Below are positions 24,275-32,571 of a stretch of DNA of 42,930 nt, one piece after another. The stretch covers positions 1 to 42,930 of the forward strand of contig JAUYTN010000066.1 in assembly GCA_030695205.1 (NCBI GenBank). Reading direction: 5' to 3'. Origin of the DNA: Burkholderiaceae bacterium. GTDB lineage: Bacteria > Pseudomonadota > Gammaproteobacteria > Burkholderiales > Burkholderiaceae_C. Positions within the stretch are counted from its first letter, which is position 1, and each line of letters starts with the position of its first letter. The position numbers and the translations under genes were made by a program. The notes under the pieces are model-generated. The model ran no database searches and had not been told where the DNA came from. It saw nothing but the letters and a program-made list of their open reading frames with translations.

Positions 24275-24349
24275 ACACCCATTCGCACCCATTTTCTGAT
24301 CGGAATTCGGAGGGGATCGCATCCAGAATAAATGGGTGTTATTGGGTGT
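24275..24349. promoter_or_regulatory. Paired operator-like repeats upstream of the fic gene
   Basis: ACACCCATTCGCACCCATTT (24275-24294) and AAATGGGTGTTATTGGGTGT (24330-24349) are inverted copies matching at 16 of 20 positions. Each contains two direct TGGGTG units 10-11 bases apart. The right copy ends 12 bases before the fic ATG. This looks like an autoregulatory site, perhaps for the winged helix at the C-terminus of the Fic protein. Confidence 0.55.
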
Positions 24350-24361
24350 ATTATTGGTTTT

Positions 24362-25411
24362 ATGTTTAGCACTGACACCCTTCAGATCACCCCCGAGATC
24401 TTGAGATTGATCGCTCGGATTGATGAGTTCAAAGGTGCTTGGCGCGCTTTGGGAACCCTCGCGCCTGATCGTCTGTCTGCCTTGCGCAGGGTGGCCACCA
24501 TCGAGAGCATCGGGTCGTCAACCCGTATCGAGGGCAGCAAGCTGTCCGACAGGGAAGTGGAGAAGCTGCTTTCCAACCTGGCCATCCAGTCTTTCGAGAC
24601 CCGTGATGAGCAGGAGGTGGCTGGCTACGCCGAACTGATGGACTTGGTGTTCACCTCCTGGCGTGACATTCCGTTCAACGAGAACCACGTCAAGCAACTG
24701 CACCAGATCCTGCTGCGCCACAGTGAGAAGGACTCGCGGCACCGCGGACAGTACAAGACCAACTCAAACAGCGTGGCCGCTTTCGATGAAAACGGTGTGC
24801 AGATCGGGATCGTGTTCGAGACGGCAAGCCCGTTCGACACGCCGCGTCTGATGGCTGAATTGGTTGCCTGGGTAAATAGGGAGCGCGACAAGGCGCAGTT
24901 GCACCCGCTCTTGATCATTGCCATCTTTGTCGTGGTGTTCCTGGAGATCCACCCGTTCCAAGATGGCAATGGCCGCCTCAGTCGTGTGTTGACCACTTTG
25001 TTGCTCATCCAGACAGGCTACGCCTATGTGCCCTACAGCTCACTGGAGAGCGTGATCGAGCTGAATAAAGAGGCGTACTACCTTGCCTTGCGGCAGACGC
25101 AAGGATCGATCCGAGCGTCTGCCCCCAACTGGCAACCGTGGCTGGTGTTCTTCCTGCGGTCACTGGCCGAGCAGGTACGACGGCTTGAAAAGAAGGTGGA
25201 GCGCGAGAAGATCGTACTGGCTGCCTTGCCCGAGCTGTCACTGCAGATCGTCGAATTTGCCCGTGAGCACGGGCGCGTCACGATCGGTGAGGCGATCAAA
25301 TGGACGGGTGTCAGCCGAAACACGCTGAAGCAACATTTCCGCAACCTGGTCGAGCACGGTCATCTGAATCAGCAGGGTAGCGGGCGTGGTGTTTGGTATG
25401 AACTCAAGTGA
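24362..25411 (+). CDS. Class II Fic protein with C-terminal winged helix
   Basis: A 349-residue protein. The Fic active site HPFQDGNGRLSR (197-208) fits HxFx(D/E)GNGRxxR with the catalytic His197, so AMP transfer to a target protein is expected. An N-terminal inhibitory helix motif S53-TRI-E57-G58 (SxxxEG) places it in class II, the self-inhibited group. Residues about 290-349 form a winged-helix domain (RVTIGEAIKWTGVSRNTLKQHFRNLVEHG). ATG 24362 is chosen because it follows the operator region and begins the family's usual N-terminus. No separate antitoxin gene is needed in this class. Target unknown. Confidence 0.88.
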   Translation: MFSTDTLQITPEILRLIARIDEFKGAWRALGTLAPDRLSALRRVATIESIGSSTRIEGSKLSDREVEKLLSNLAIQSFETRDEQEVAGYAELMDLVFTSWRDIPFNENHVKQLHQILLRHSEKDSRHRGQYKTNSNSVAAFDENGVQIGIVFETASPFDTPRLMAELVAWVNRERDKAQLHPLLIIAIFVVVFLEIHPFQDGNGRLSRVLTTLLLIQTGYAYVPYSSLESVIELNKEAYYLALRQTQGSIRASAPNWQPWLVFFLRSLAEQVRRLEKKVEREKIVLAALPELSLQIVEFAREHGRVTIGEAIKWTGVSRNTLKQHFRNLVEHGHLNQQGSGRGVWYELK

Positions 25412-25450
25412 TGTCTCGGGAATGCAACCGCTTCTATGCCATTGAGACCA

Positions 25451-25494
25451 TGTTGGCGCCGAAAATTGAGATCAAATTTGGATCGGCGCGGACA
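25451..25494 (+). repeat. 44-bp IS21-end-like palindrome, copy B
   Basis: It starts TGTTGGCGCCGAAAATTGAG and ends GGATCGGCGCGGACA. It has the same two ends as the copy at 9898-9951 (reverse strand) but is ten bases shorter in the middle and left arm. No transposase sequence adjoins it. Confidence 0.5.
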
Positions 25495-25941
25495 GTCGAG
25501 CGACTGCAAGCTGGAGGAGGTCCTTATTCGATCTGCGTGGTGGAGAGGACAACTCAGCCTTTTGTGGACGTCTGGGTGGGCTTCCCCCAGGTTCCCGGAC
25601 GGTTTGTTTAGCCCATTAAGCTTTGCTGTTCCCCAACCTCTACTTCTGACTGGCTCAGGAATTCGAGGGGACTTCAAAGTGACATGTGTCTTATTCAGGC
25701 AACAGACGCAAACAAGATAGTTTCTAAAACAGCACGGATGTTATCCATCTGAGGGTTGACAAGTCGGTGGAATGAATGCGAGTCGTCATTGACTGTGGTC
25801 ATGCTGAGCATATATACTTGAATCCAGCGACAGGTGCCAATACCTGCAGCAGCCCCGGGTTTACCGGGGGTTGAAGTAAAACTGCACGCATGTTCAATGT
25901 GTAGCAGAAGTGTGCTGACCCTTGGCAGAACCAAGGGAGCG

Positions 25942-25968
25942 AACGCCCCTCCGGGGGCGTTTGTCTTT
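25942..25968 (+). terminator. Rho-independent-type terminator hairpin
   Basis: AACGCCCC (25942-25949), a four-base loop, and GGGGCGTT (25954-25961) followed by a T-rich tract TTGTCTTT. A complete stem-loop plus T-rich tail. It is immediately followed by a group II intron-like 5' end. Confidence 0.65.
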
Positions 25969-25969
25969 G

Positions 25970-26060
25970 GTGCGCCCAGCATGGGCGCACTCCTGCGGGT
26001 GCAAGTCCCGCCGCAAGTTGATCAAGACGAGCGAAGCGAAGCGCAACTGCATCCTCTAGC
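25970..26060 (+). mobile_element. Group II intron 5' fragment, probably class IIC
   Basis: It starts GTGCGCCCAGCATGGGCGCA, the GUGCG 5' end and first hairpin of bacterial group II introns, then GCGGGTGCAAGTCCCGC, a hairpin with the usual GxxAAGUC loop. Class IIC introns insert just after terminator stem-loops, which is exactly the position seen here. No reverse transcriptase or domain V is found, so only about 90 bases survive. Confidence 0.55.
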
Positions 26061-26100
26061 GTGATTGACCGATCAAGGCTGGGATCTGTCGCCCGAACTC

Positions 26101-26121
26101 TGCAACTGACGGACAGTTGCA
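26101..26121. repeat. Hairpin TGCAACTG-acgga-CAGTTGCA
   Basis: A perfect 8-bp stem with five-base loop, 60 bases beyond the stop of the membrane-protein gene at 26181. There is no T tract, so a terminator role is uncertain. Confidence 0.4.
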
Positions 26122-26180
26122 CACAGATAGCAGTCGTTGAAGTCCACTTTACCTGCGGTTGATCGAGCTTTCGAAAGAGT

Positions 26181-27851
26181 TCAGTGCGACGGAATCGACG
26201 GGGCCTTTTGAAGTGTCCCGGGCACATCATGCAGCGGCGTCGTCTGCGACGACTTCGGGGGTGTAGTTGTTGCGGCGGGCAGCAACTCAACACCCGCACT
26301 CTCACCCAGTATTTTTTCGGAAGACGCGGGCCTTTGGGTTGAAGTAGCGCTACTGGCATCCACATTAGAGTCAACGCGGCTGAAATACTGATGACTCACT
26401 ATGTGCCCAATGGCAAATGCCAATACCAAGATGGCTGACACCTGATACCACAGGCGCTGATATTTTTTTATCTGGTCTTTCAGATGATTTCCATTGGATA
26501 GAAATGTCGCATTTGTGTGCTGATTAATCTCATCTTCGATCAGAACATTCCGGTAACTGTCCTGTAGAAGCTGTCTTGTAATTTGTGTCGCACTATCAAA
26601 TCTGGCAACGACATCCTTGCAAGCATGATGAATCCAGATGGTGCAAAGCAAAGCAATGACGATGACGATCCAGAGATATTGACCCGAAAAAATCACCTGA
26701 ACATTAGTGTCCTTTAATCCGTTGACAACCACCACGGTTAGCACAAAGGTAAACACTACCAGCATCCCGTTTCGAACTGAGTCGAGCAAGCTCTCAACAA
26801 GGGCATGGGTTTTGGCAATAGACTCCAATAAAAGCTCTGCCATTCGGTTTCTAACGTCCAAATAAGCCGATACATTATCTTTTAGATATATCTGATAGTT
26901 GGACAAAATTGCGTTCAAAACATGTGGCTGACCAACTAGTTCAGGCAATGACGAGGCATGCAAAGAAAGTACATTACGCGCTAGGCCAACCTTATCTGTG
27001 CTGCCACCGGCATCGTACGCCCAATTGGCAATCTTGCTCAGCACCTCATGCGCATTAGCGAGCGCGACCACTGAAACCTGCTTTTCTTCCAGCACCTTGT
27101 AACCGGCCAGGCGGTAAGTCAAGTTGTTGTTTAAGTCGAGTTCTAAATTGTTGCATAGGTACGCTGCACTGAGAACTGCGCTGGCACGCCTGAAGAACTC
27201 ATCTATTATTGGCCGGCCTAGCGGGAAATCGAGCTGAAAATCCAGTGGGATAAGCGTAGCAGGAAGGGTCGTGCTAAATGACGTTTCTTTGAATAGGGCG
27301 ATCGTGCGCTCACGAGTAGCTGACGACAAAGCAGCCATCATCGGGCCTGAATAGCCCTCCGGCACAAACTGCAAGGAGGCGCTACCGCCTGGCTTTGACA
27401 AGCCATTGCATTCCAAATTGATATGCCCATCGAGCCTTGCCGAAATCGCCTCGAGTACTTGTTTGATGGGCTCATTGATCAAGTAATGACCAAATGCCTC
27501 TAGGTCATAGACGGAGAGAAAATTATCCCGAACTAGCTTGCGTATGATGACCCGAAAGGCAACCTCGGCTCGGACGATACTTGCAAGTTCAAACAGCGCG
27601 TTAATCTTGGCGCGACTGCCCTCTCCGTCGTCGCTGGCACTAGCGGCTTCACCATCGACACTAATAGTGACTTCAAAGCGATCACGGGCGGGAAGTAAGG
27701 GGCCAATGCGAAGTAGGGCAAGCGCGATCGCGCGGGCATGATCCTGGGTCAGCTCAATCTCAACGAAGAGTTCGAATTCATCCAAACGCTCTACACGGGT
27801 GGCGGTGTCGATATCTACAGCTTCGAAAATGGAGTGGAAATCGACTCCCAT
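26181..27851 (-). CDS. Membrane protein with large soluble N-terminal domain and three TM segments
   Basis: A 556-residue protein that I do not recognise. Residues 1-360 are soluble and mostly helical in the second half. TM segments are at about 361-378, 391-408 and 469-487. The loop between TM2 and TM3 (409-468) is helical and charged, and the C-terminal 70 residues are Ser/Thr/Pro-rich and probably disordered. ATG 27851 begins one base after the stop of the NdpA-like gene and is preferred to an ATG at 27923 that would overlap it by 71 bases. The pair is clearly co-transcribed. Base composition is visibly AT-richer than the neighbours, a sign of transfer. Possible membrane effector of a two-gene system; alternatives include a signalling protein. 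Confidence 0.6.
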   Translation of the reverse strand: MGVDFHSIFEAVDIDTATRVERLDEFELFVEIELTQDHARAIALALLRIGPLLPARDRFEVTISVDGEAASASDDGEGSRAKINALFELASIVRAEVAFRVIIRKLVRDNFLSVYDLEAFGHYLINEPIKQVLEAISARLDGHINLECNGLSKPGGSASLQFVPEGYSGPMMAALSSATRERTIALFKETSFSTTLPATLIPLDFQLDFPLGRPIIDEFFRRASAVLSAAYLCNNLELDLNNNLTYRLAGYKVLEEKQVSVVALANAHEVLSKIANWAYDAGGSTDKVGLARNVLSLHASSLPELVGQPHVLNAILSNYQIYLKDNVSAYLDVRNRMAELLLESIAKTHALVESLLDSVRNGMLVVFTFVLTVVVVNGLKDTNVQVIFSGQYLWIVIVIALLCTIWIHHACKDVVARFDSATQITRQLLQDSYRNVLIEDEINQHTNATFLSNGNHLKDQIKKYQRLWYQVSAILVLAFAIGHIVSHQYFSRVDSNVDASSATSTQRPASSEKILGESAGVELLPAATTTPPKSSQTTPLHDVPGTLQKAPSIPSH

Positions 27852-27852
27852 G

Positions 27853-28920
27853 TCACGACCAATCCCTGAACTTGAATCGGTCAGCTGCTTCGGTAGCGCG
27901 AATGACAATGACATCTCTGCCATCTCGCGTCTTTGAAGACCATATCTTCTCGTCGATATTCGCTACATCCTCGTTGTAGCTTAGCGAAATCTCCTCACTA
28001 ACCGCGACATTCATGCGTCTGAAAGGAACGGCGCTTGGGGCAAGCGTGAACTGAGCATCAAACTTATTGACAGTGGGCAACTCCTTGATCTTCTGCACAA
28101 TCTTGGGAAGCGACTGCACCAATAACGGCTCTACCGGCTGGTAGTTGGTAAACACCGAATTGACGAAGGCCGGGAAATCTAACGATCCGGTCTGCTTGAA
28201 GGCCGTGATCGCTGCGTTACGCAGATGCGTGTAATCGGTCGGGGCCAATTTCTTGATTGGATTGAGGCACTTTATGACTCCCCGAATGGCTGCCTCTGTA
28301 TTATGCTGATCGCTCCGGAGTTCTTTGAGTTCCCAGAACTCACGCCACCAGTAAACGGACGGGCGCACGTTGGTATCGAACACAAGTGTTTCTTGGGGCG
28401 CACCATTGACATCGAACACCACACGGCACGCTTTGAACAGCTTCTGGGTCTGCCCCAGTCCGATTCGCTTACGTAGATCTTTCTCATCGAGAAAAGCGTG
28501 GTGATCGACTTTCACACCAAGATAATGACACTGAGAGTTCTCCTGATACATGTATTGGAGAAAGCTCCCCTTTCGAATGTGAGTTCCTGTGGGATTCAGG
28601 TGTCCATATTTGGCGTCAGTCTGTATCTCAATGCGCAGCAGTCGTGCGGCAAGCGCTTCGGCTCCTGTTTTCGCTAAGCCTTGTGTTTGGTAAAATTTAT
28701 CCAACGAGGTGGCAAACTCGGTTGTGCTACTGGAAAGTTGATAACCTCGATGCTGTGGCTTGATACTGATCTCGTGCAACAACTCATCTAGATAGGCACC
28801 CAGATCCGAGTTGTCCGATGAAATGGTGGCCATCGTACACGTACTATTGTTCAGGTCTAGATGGTGCAGCGTGGTGCTCAAGAGCACACGGCTGGCTGGT
28901 GGTGCAGCTTTTGTGTTCAT
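27853..28920 (-). CDS. Nucleoid-associated protein of the NdpA/YejK type
   Basis: A 355-residue protein with the layout of the 37-kDa NdpA/YejK family (usual length about 335). It has LHHLDLNN near the N-terminus, a central GSFLQYMYQENSQCHYLGVKV strand region, YWWREFWELKE (190-200), which matches the segment before the conserved helix, and the C-terminal RRMNVAVSEEISLSYNEDVANIDEKIW ending with VIVIRATEAADRFK. NdpA proteins bind DNA; activity is not known in detail. The match is from pattern, not a search. ATG 28920 is supported because HHLD lies at residue 19. First gene of a two-gene AT-rich operon with the membrane protein. Confidence 0.6.
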   Translation of the reverse strand: MNTKAAPPASRVLLSTTLHHLDLNNSTCTMATISSDNSDLGAYLDELLHEISIKPQHRGYQLSSSTTEFATSLDKFYQTQGLAKTGAEALAARLLRIEIQTDAKYGHLNPTGTHIRKGSFLQYMYQENSQCHYLGVKVDHHAFLDEKDLRKRIGLGQTQKLFKACRVVFDVNGAPQETLVFDTNVRPSVYWWREFWELKELRSDQHNTEAAIRGVIKCLNPIKKLAPTDYTHLRNAAITAFKQTGSLDFPAFVNSVFTNYQPVEPLLVQSLPKIVQKIKELPTVNKFDAQFTLAPSAVPFRRMNVAVSEEISLSYNEDVANIDEKIWSSKTRDGRDVIVIRATEAADRFKFRDWS

Positions 28921-29079
28921 GTAATTTCTTTTCAGTAGACTTACAGCGGCCCTTTTTCCTCTGTGCGTAGTCTATGCCATGGCATACGCCTGCTCTCGTC
29001 CACCTACTGTCCGCTGCAATTGCGTGGGACTAGTGGAAGCAGAATGCGGGTATCGAAGGAGAGCAGCTTCTGGTGGCGA

Positions 29080-29106
29080 CCGCATTTCCCGATAGCGGAA
29101 ATGCGG
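29080..29106. repeat. Perfect 10-bp inverted repeat upstream of the NdpA-like operon
   Basis: CCGCATTTCC (29080-29089), loop CGATAGC, GGAAATGCGG (29097-29106). It lies between the integrase fragment and the NdpA-like gene, 160 bases from the gene's start. It could be a bidirectional hairpin or a recombinase-related site. Confidence 0.5.
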
Positions 29107-29188
29107 CTCACAGCATCGCGCTGGGTGTGTTGCTCTATGCCTACGACTGCAGCTCCTTGCAGAAGCTCCGTTCTCATGAGCACCGGTT

Positions 29189-29476
29189 GTGCAGTCCAGC
29201 GACCGCTTAGCGCCTGTCAGCGTGAGTTCGCTTTCCAATAATCAAAGGCGGCTGTCGCGAATTCTGGGGCACTGGGTTGACGAACTGGGGCTTGACCGAG
29301 CCGACTATGGGACGCATTCCATACGAAGGACGAAGGCGACGCTGATCTATCGGCGCACCAAAAACCTTCGAGCTGTGCAGTTGCTGCTTGGGCATGCCAA
29401 GCTGGAGTCCACCGTGCGGTATCTGGGTGTCGAAGTCGATGACGCCCTTGAAATATCCGAGCAGACAGAAATTTGA
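29189..29476 (+). pseudogene. Tyrosine recombinase, C-terminal fragment
   Basis: 95 residues: LGHWVDELGLDRADYGTHSIRRTKATLIYRRTKNLRAVQLLLGHAKLESTVRYLGVEVDDALEISE. It retains the catalytic HxxR (HSIRR), the LLGH histidine and the nucleophile Tyr in VRYLG, but lacks the first catalytic Arg and the whole N-terminal DNA-binding domain. The upstream sequence does not continue the fold. A relic of an integrase that may have brought in the neighbouring NdpA-membrane module. Confidence 0.75.
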
Positions 29477-29521
29477 CGCTGGTGTCGACGGCACCACTGC
29501 CGCGGACACTGGGCGTCGACC

Positions 29522-29681
29522 TCTAGCAGGCCGTTGAAAAAGTCGGCGAGGGTTCAAAAAGTGGTGATTTCGGGGGTGCCTCACCCCTTGCCCACTCCAG
29601 AAAAATCGCTTGTAGGCCGTTCTGGGAGGTCGGGCTTTGGCGGTGTTTCGTTCCTCAGGACTTTTTCAACGGCCTGCTAGA
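29522..29681. mobile_element. MITE-like element with 23-bp perfect inverted repeats
   Basis: Terminal arms at 29522-29544 and 29659-29681 are perfect reverse complements. Their core is CAGGCCGTTGAAAAAGTC. CTAG at 29523-29526 and 29677-29680 fits a four-base target duplication, leaving a 150-bp element. The inside holds no coding frame of note. The ends resemble those of IS5/IS1182-type transposons, which would supply transposase in trans. Confidence 0.75.
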
Positions 29682-29822
29682 CGTGCAAATGGCGGTCTGG
29701 TTGGGCCGGGTTCCTTTTTCCATGCGGGACCCGCCTTGCAGACTTACCGCGTGCCGAAGTCCATCACCGCTGCACGCTTGACACAAAACCAAGCCAGAGC
29801 GGCTGATGACTTTGAAGATGGT

Positions 29823-30359
29823 TTATCTCGCCCGTGACCACCGATGGAAAACAACCACGGCTGCAACGGTGATGGCGAGGTAGTTGGTGACCATGAACCA
29901 AGGGGTGTTCCACGCGACCCCATTAAACCCCCAGTAGGTCACAGGATAGAAAACCGGGGATGGATAGAAATCGGCCGAGTGCGTGAACACGTCGATCAGC
30001 ACATGGGACCACCAGCCCCACAGCGGCAGCCAGAAGCGGCCCAGCCAGAGCCAGAGCCCCCCTGTGACCGCGCCCGCCACCAGCGCGCTGTGCATCACGC
30101 AGTGCAGGTGGTGTGTCAGGCCGGCGAGCAGCGGTGTAAGCGGGGGCTCGTACCCGGGCAGCGCATTGGCGTAGGCCAGCAGCACACGCCAGCCCTCAGA
30201 CGACGACAGCGTCATCGCGACCAGCGGCGCAAGCTGGGCCAGATCGGGCAGCACCGCCAGGCCCACCGCCAACCCGACGGTGCGGCGGTCCAGCGGACGA
30301 CGCCGGTGCCAAGCCGCAGCGCCCAGGCCCACCCACAGTCCGTGCGCAAGGATGTCCAT
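29823..30359 (-). CDS. Membrane-bound metal-dependent hydrolase-like protein (YdjM type)
   Basis: A 178-residue protein with four or so membrane segments. The family features are MDILAHGLW at the start, LAVLPDLAQL, THHLHCVMHSALVAGA and WWSHVLIDVFTHS; the conserved His and Asp residues are thought to bind metal. AGGAGG precedes ATG 30359. It lies 33 bases after the copper ATPase and is the last gene of that unit. A role in copper resistance is not established. Confidence 0.75.
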   Translation of the reverse strand: MDILAHGLWVGLGAAAWHRRRPLDRRTVGLAVGLAVLPDLAQLAPLVAMTLSSSEGWRVLLAYANALPGYEPPLTPLLAGLTHHLHCVMHSALVAGAVTGGLWLWLGRFWLPLWGWWSHVLIDVFTHSADFYPSPVFYPVTYWGFNGVAWNTPWFMVTNYLAITVAAVVVFHRWSRAR

Positions 30360-30392
30360 GGCGCTGGCCCTCCTGTCCAGTAAATCTGTCCG

Positions 30393-32561
30393 TTATCGGT
30401 TGCGCAGGCGCAGCGCGTTGCCGATAACGGACACCGAGCTCAGGCTCATGGCCAGCGCGGCGATCATCGGCGACAACAGCCAGCCCGTGATCGGATACAG
30501 CAGCCCGGCGGCCAGCGGAATGCCCAGCGCGTTGTAGACGAAGGCGAACCCCAGGTTCTGTTTCATGTTGGCCACGGTGGCCACCGAGAGTTCGCGCGCG
30601 GTGGCGATGCCACGCAAGTCGCCCTTCACCAGGGTGAGCTGCGCGCTGTTCATGGCGACATCGGTGCCGGTGCCCATAGCGATGCCGACGTCGGCACGGG
30701 CCAATGCCGGTGCGTCGTTGATGCCATCACCCGCCATGGCCACCACGCGGCCCTCGGTCTGCAGCCGTTCCACAAGCCGGAGCTTGTCGGCTGGCTGGAC
30801 CTCGCCGTGCACCTCGTCGATGCCCAGGCGCTGGCCTACCGCGTGCGCCGTGGTCAGGCCGTCGCCCGTGGCCATCACGACGCGGATACCTGCTTTGCGC
30901 AGCGAGACCAGGGCCTCGGCGGTGGTCGGCTTGATCGGGTCCGACACCGCCAGCAGGCCAGCCAGTTGTTGGTCCACTGCCAGGTACATGACACTGGCGC
31001 CCTGGCCGCGCAGCGACTCGGCCTCTGGCGTCACCAACGAGGTGTCCACCCCCAACTGGTCCATGAGGGCAGTATTGCCCAATGCCAGCGCCCGTTCGCC
31101 CACCATGCCGTGCACGCCGATGCCCGACGCCGAGTCGAACTGACGGGGTGCTTCAAGCACCAGCCCTTCCTGCCTGGCCGCCGCGACGATGGCCGCCGCC
31201 AGCGGATGTTCGCTGCCCTGGTCCAGGCTGGCCGCCAGCCGCAGCACCTCCGCGTCCGTGTGGCCCGCCACGCCCATGGCGCGTTCGAACATGGGCCGCC
31301 CTTCCGTGAGGGTGCCGGTCTTGTCCACGATCAGGGTGTCGACCTTGCGCAGGTTCTCGATGGCCGCCGCGTCGCGGAACAGCACGCCGTGGCCGGCGCC
31401 GCGGCCGGTGGCTACCATGATCGACATGGGCGTGGCAAGGCCCAGCGCACAGGGACAGGCGATGATGAGCACCGCGACCGCATTGATCAGCGCATAGACC
31501 CAACTGGGCTCCGGTCCCAGCCAGCCCCAGCCCAGGAAGGTGAGCGCCGCGATGCCCACCACGGCCAGCACGAAGGTGCCCGCCACCTGGTCGGCCATGC
31601 GCTGCATGGGCGCCCTGGAGCGCTGGGCCATGGCCACCATCTGCACGATCTGGGACAGCACGGTGGCCGACCCCACGCGCTCCGACCGCATCACCAGCGC
31701 CCCGCTGGTGTTGAGCGTGGCGCCGATCAGCGGGGAGCCCACCTGTTTGCTGACCGGCAGCGGCTCGCCGGTGAGCATGGATTCGTCCACCGCGCTCTGG
31801 CCCTCCACCACCACGCCGTCCACCGGCACTTTCTCGCCTGGGCGCACCCGCAACAGGTCGCCGACGTGCACATGCGCCAGCGGCACGTCCTCTTCCTTCG
31901 CGTCGGAGCCGATCCGCCGCGCCGTCTTGGGCGCCAGCCCCAGCAGGGAACGGATGGCGGCCGAGGTCTGGGAGCGAGCCTTGAGCTCCAGCACCTGACC
32001 CAGCAGCGTGAGCGAGATGATCACCGCCGCGGCCTCGAAGTACACCGCCACCCGCCCCATGGACTGGAACGAGGCGGGAAAGGCCTGCGGTGCGACCGTG
32101 GCCGCGACGCTATAGACGAACGCGGCCCCGGTGCCCAGGCCGATCAGGGTCCACATGTTGGGGCTGCGGTGTAGCACCGACTGCCAGGCCCGCACGAAGA
32201 ACGGCCAGCCCGCCCACAGGACGATGGGCACCGACAACACCAGTTCGACCCAGCTCTGCACGGCCATGTCGAACCAGCCTAGGCGGTGCCCGGCCATCGC
32301 CAGCACCGTGACCACCACCGTGAGCGGCAAGGTGGCCCAGAACCGGCGCTGGAAGTCCGCGAGTTCCGGGTTGTCCTGTTCCTCGGCCTCCGGCATCACC
32401 GGCTCCAGCGTCATGCCGCACTTGGGACAGTTTCCCGGGTTCGGCTGGCGGATCTCGGGGTGCATGGGGCAGGTGTAGACCGTGCCCGCCGGCAAGGGTG
32501 CCGCAGGCGCCGCCGCCTGCGAATGGGCGGCTGGGTGATGGTGGTGGTGCGGCGCATGCAT
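30393..32561 (-). CDS. copA: Copper-translocating P1B-type ATPase
   Basis: A 722-residue inner-membrane pump. It has a His-rich start (MHAPHHHHHP) and a metal-binding YTCPMHPEIRQPNPGNCPKCGM zone (29-50) in place of an HMA domain. The core carries TGEP (264-267), the transport motif CPC (369-371), phosphorylation DKTGT (413-417), P1B-specific HP (452-453) and GDGIND (611-616). It exports Cu(I) from the cytoplasm. TAGGAG precedes ATG 32561, ten bases after the YncE-like gene. The CPC motif and copper neighbours support copper over other metals; the symbol copA is also used elsewhere for multicopper oxidases. Confidence 0.9.
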   Translation of the reverse strand: MHAPHHHHHPAAHSQAAAPAAPLPAGTVYTCPMHPEIRQPNPGNCPKCGMTLEPVMPEAEEQDNPELADFQRRFWATLPLTVVVTVLAMAGHRLGWFDMAVQSWVELVLSVPIVLWAGWPFFVRAWQSVLHRSPNMWTLIGLGTGAAFVYSVAATVAPQAFPASFQSMGRVAVYFEAAAVIISLTLLGQVLELKARSQTSAAIRSLLGLAPKTARRIGSDAKEEDVPLAHVHVGDLLRVRPGEKVPVDGVVVEGQSAVDESMLTGEPLPVSKQVGSPLIGATLNTSGALVMRSERVGSATVLSQIVQMVAMAQRSRAPMQRMADQVAGTFVLAVVGIAALTFLGWGWLGPEPSWVYALINAVAVLIIACPCALGLATPMSIMVATGRGAGHGVLFRDAAAIENLRKVDTLIVDKTGTLTEGRPMFERAMGVAGHTDAEVLRLAASLDQGSEHPLAAAIVAAARQEGLVLEAPRQFDSASGIGVHGMVGERALALGNTALMDQLGVDTSLVTPEAESLRGQGASVMYLAVDQQLAGLLAVSDPIKPTTAEALVSLRKAGIRVVMATGDGLTTAHAVGQRLGIDEVHGEVQPADKLRLVERLQTEGRVVAMAGDGINDAPALARADVGIAMGTGTDVAMNSAQLTLVKGDLRGIATARELSVATVANMKQNLGFAFVYNALGIPLAAGLLYPITGWLLSPMIAALAMSLSSVSVIGNALRLRNR

Positions 32562-32571
32562 GGGCCTGCTC

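Noticed and set aside
25695..25982. A 95-codon minus-strand frame
   Set aside because: It covers the terminator and intron end and has no ribosome site or protein-like pattern.
26181..28920. Identification of the NdpA-membrane pair as Kiwa
   Set aside because: KwaA is a small four-TM protein and KwaB a DUF4868 protein. The sizes, TM layout and motifs here do not fit.
28973..28986. TATGCCATGGCATA palindrome upstream of the NdpA-like gene
   Set aside because: A 14-base palindrome alone is not enough to call an operator; no second copy was found nearby.
30807..32174. A 455-codon open frame on the plus strand
   Set aside because: Antisense to the copper ATPase; no protein-like features.
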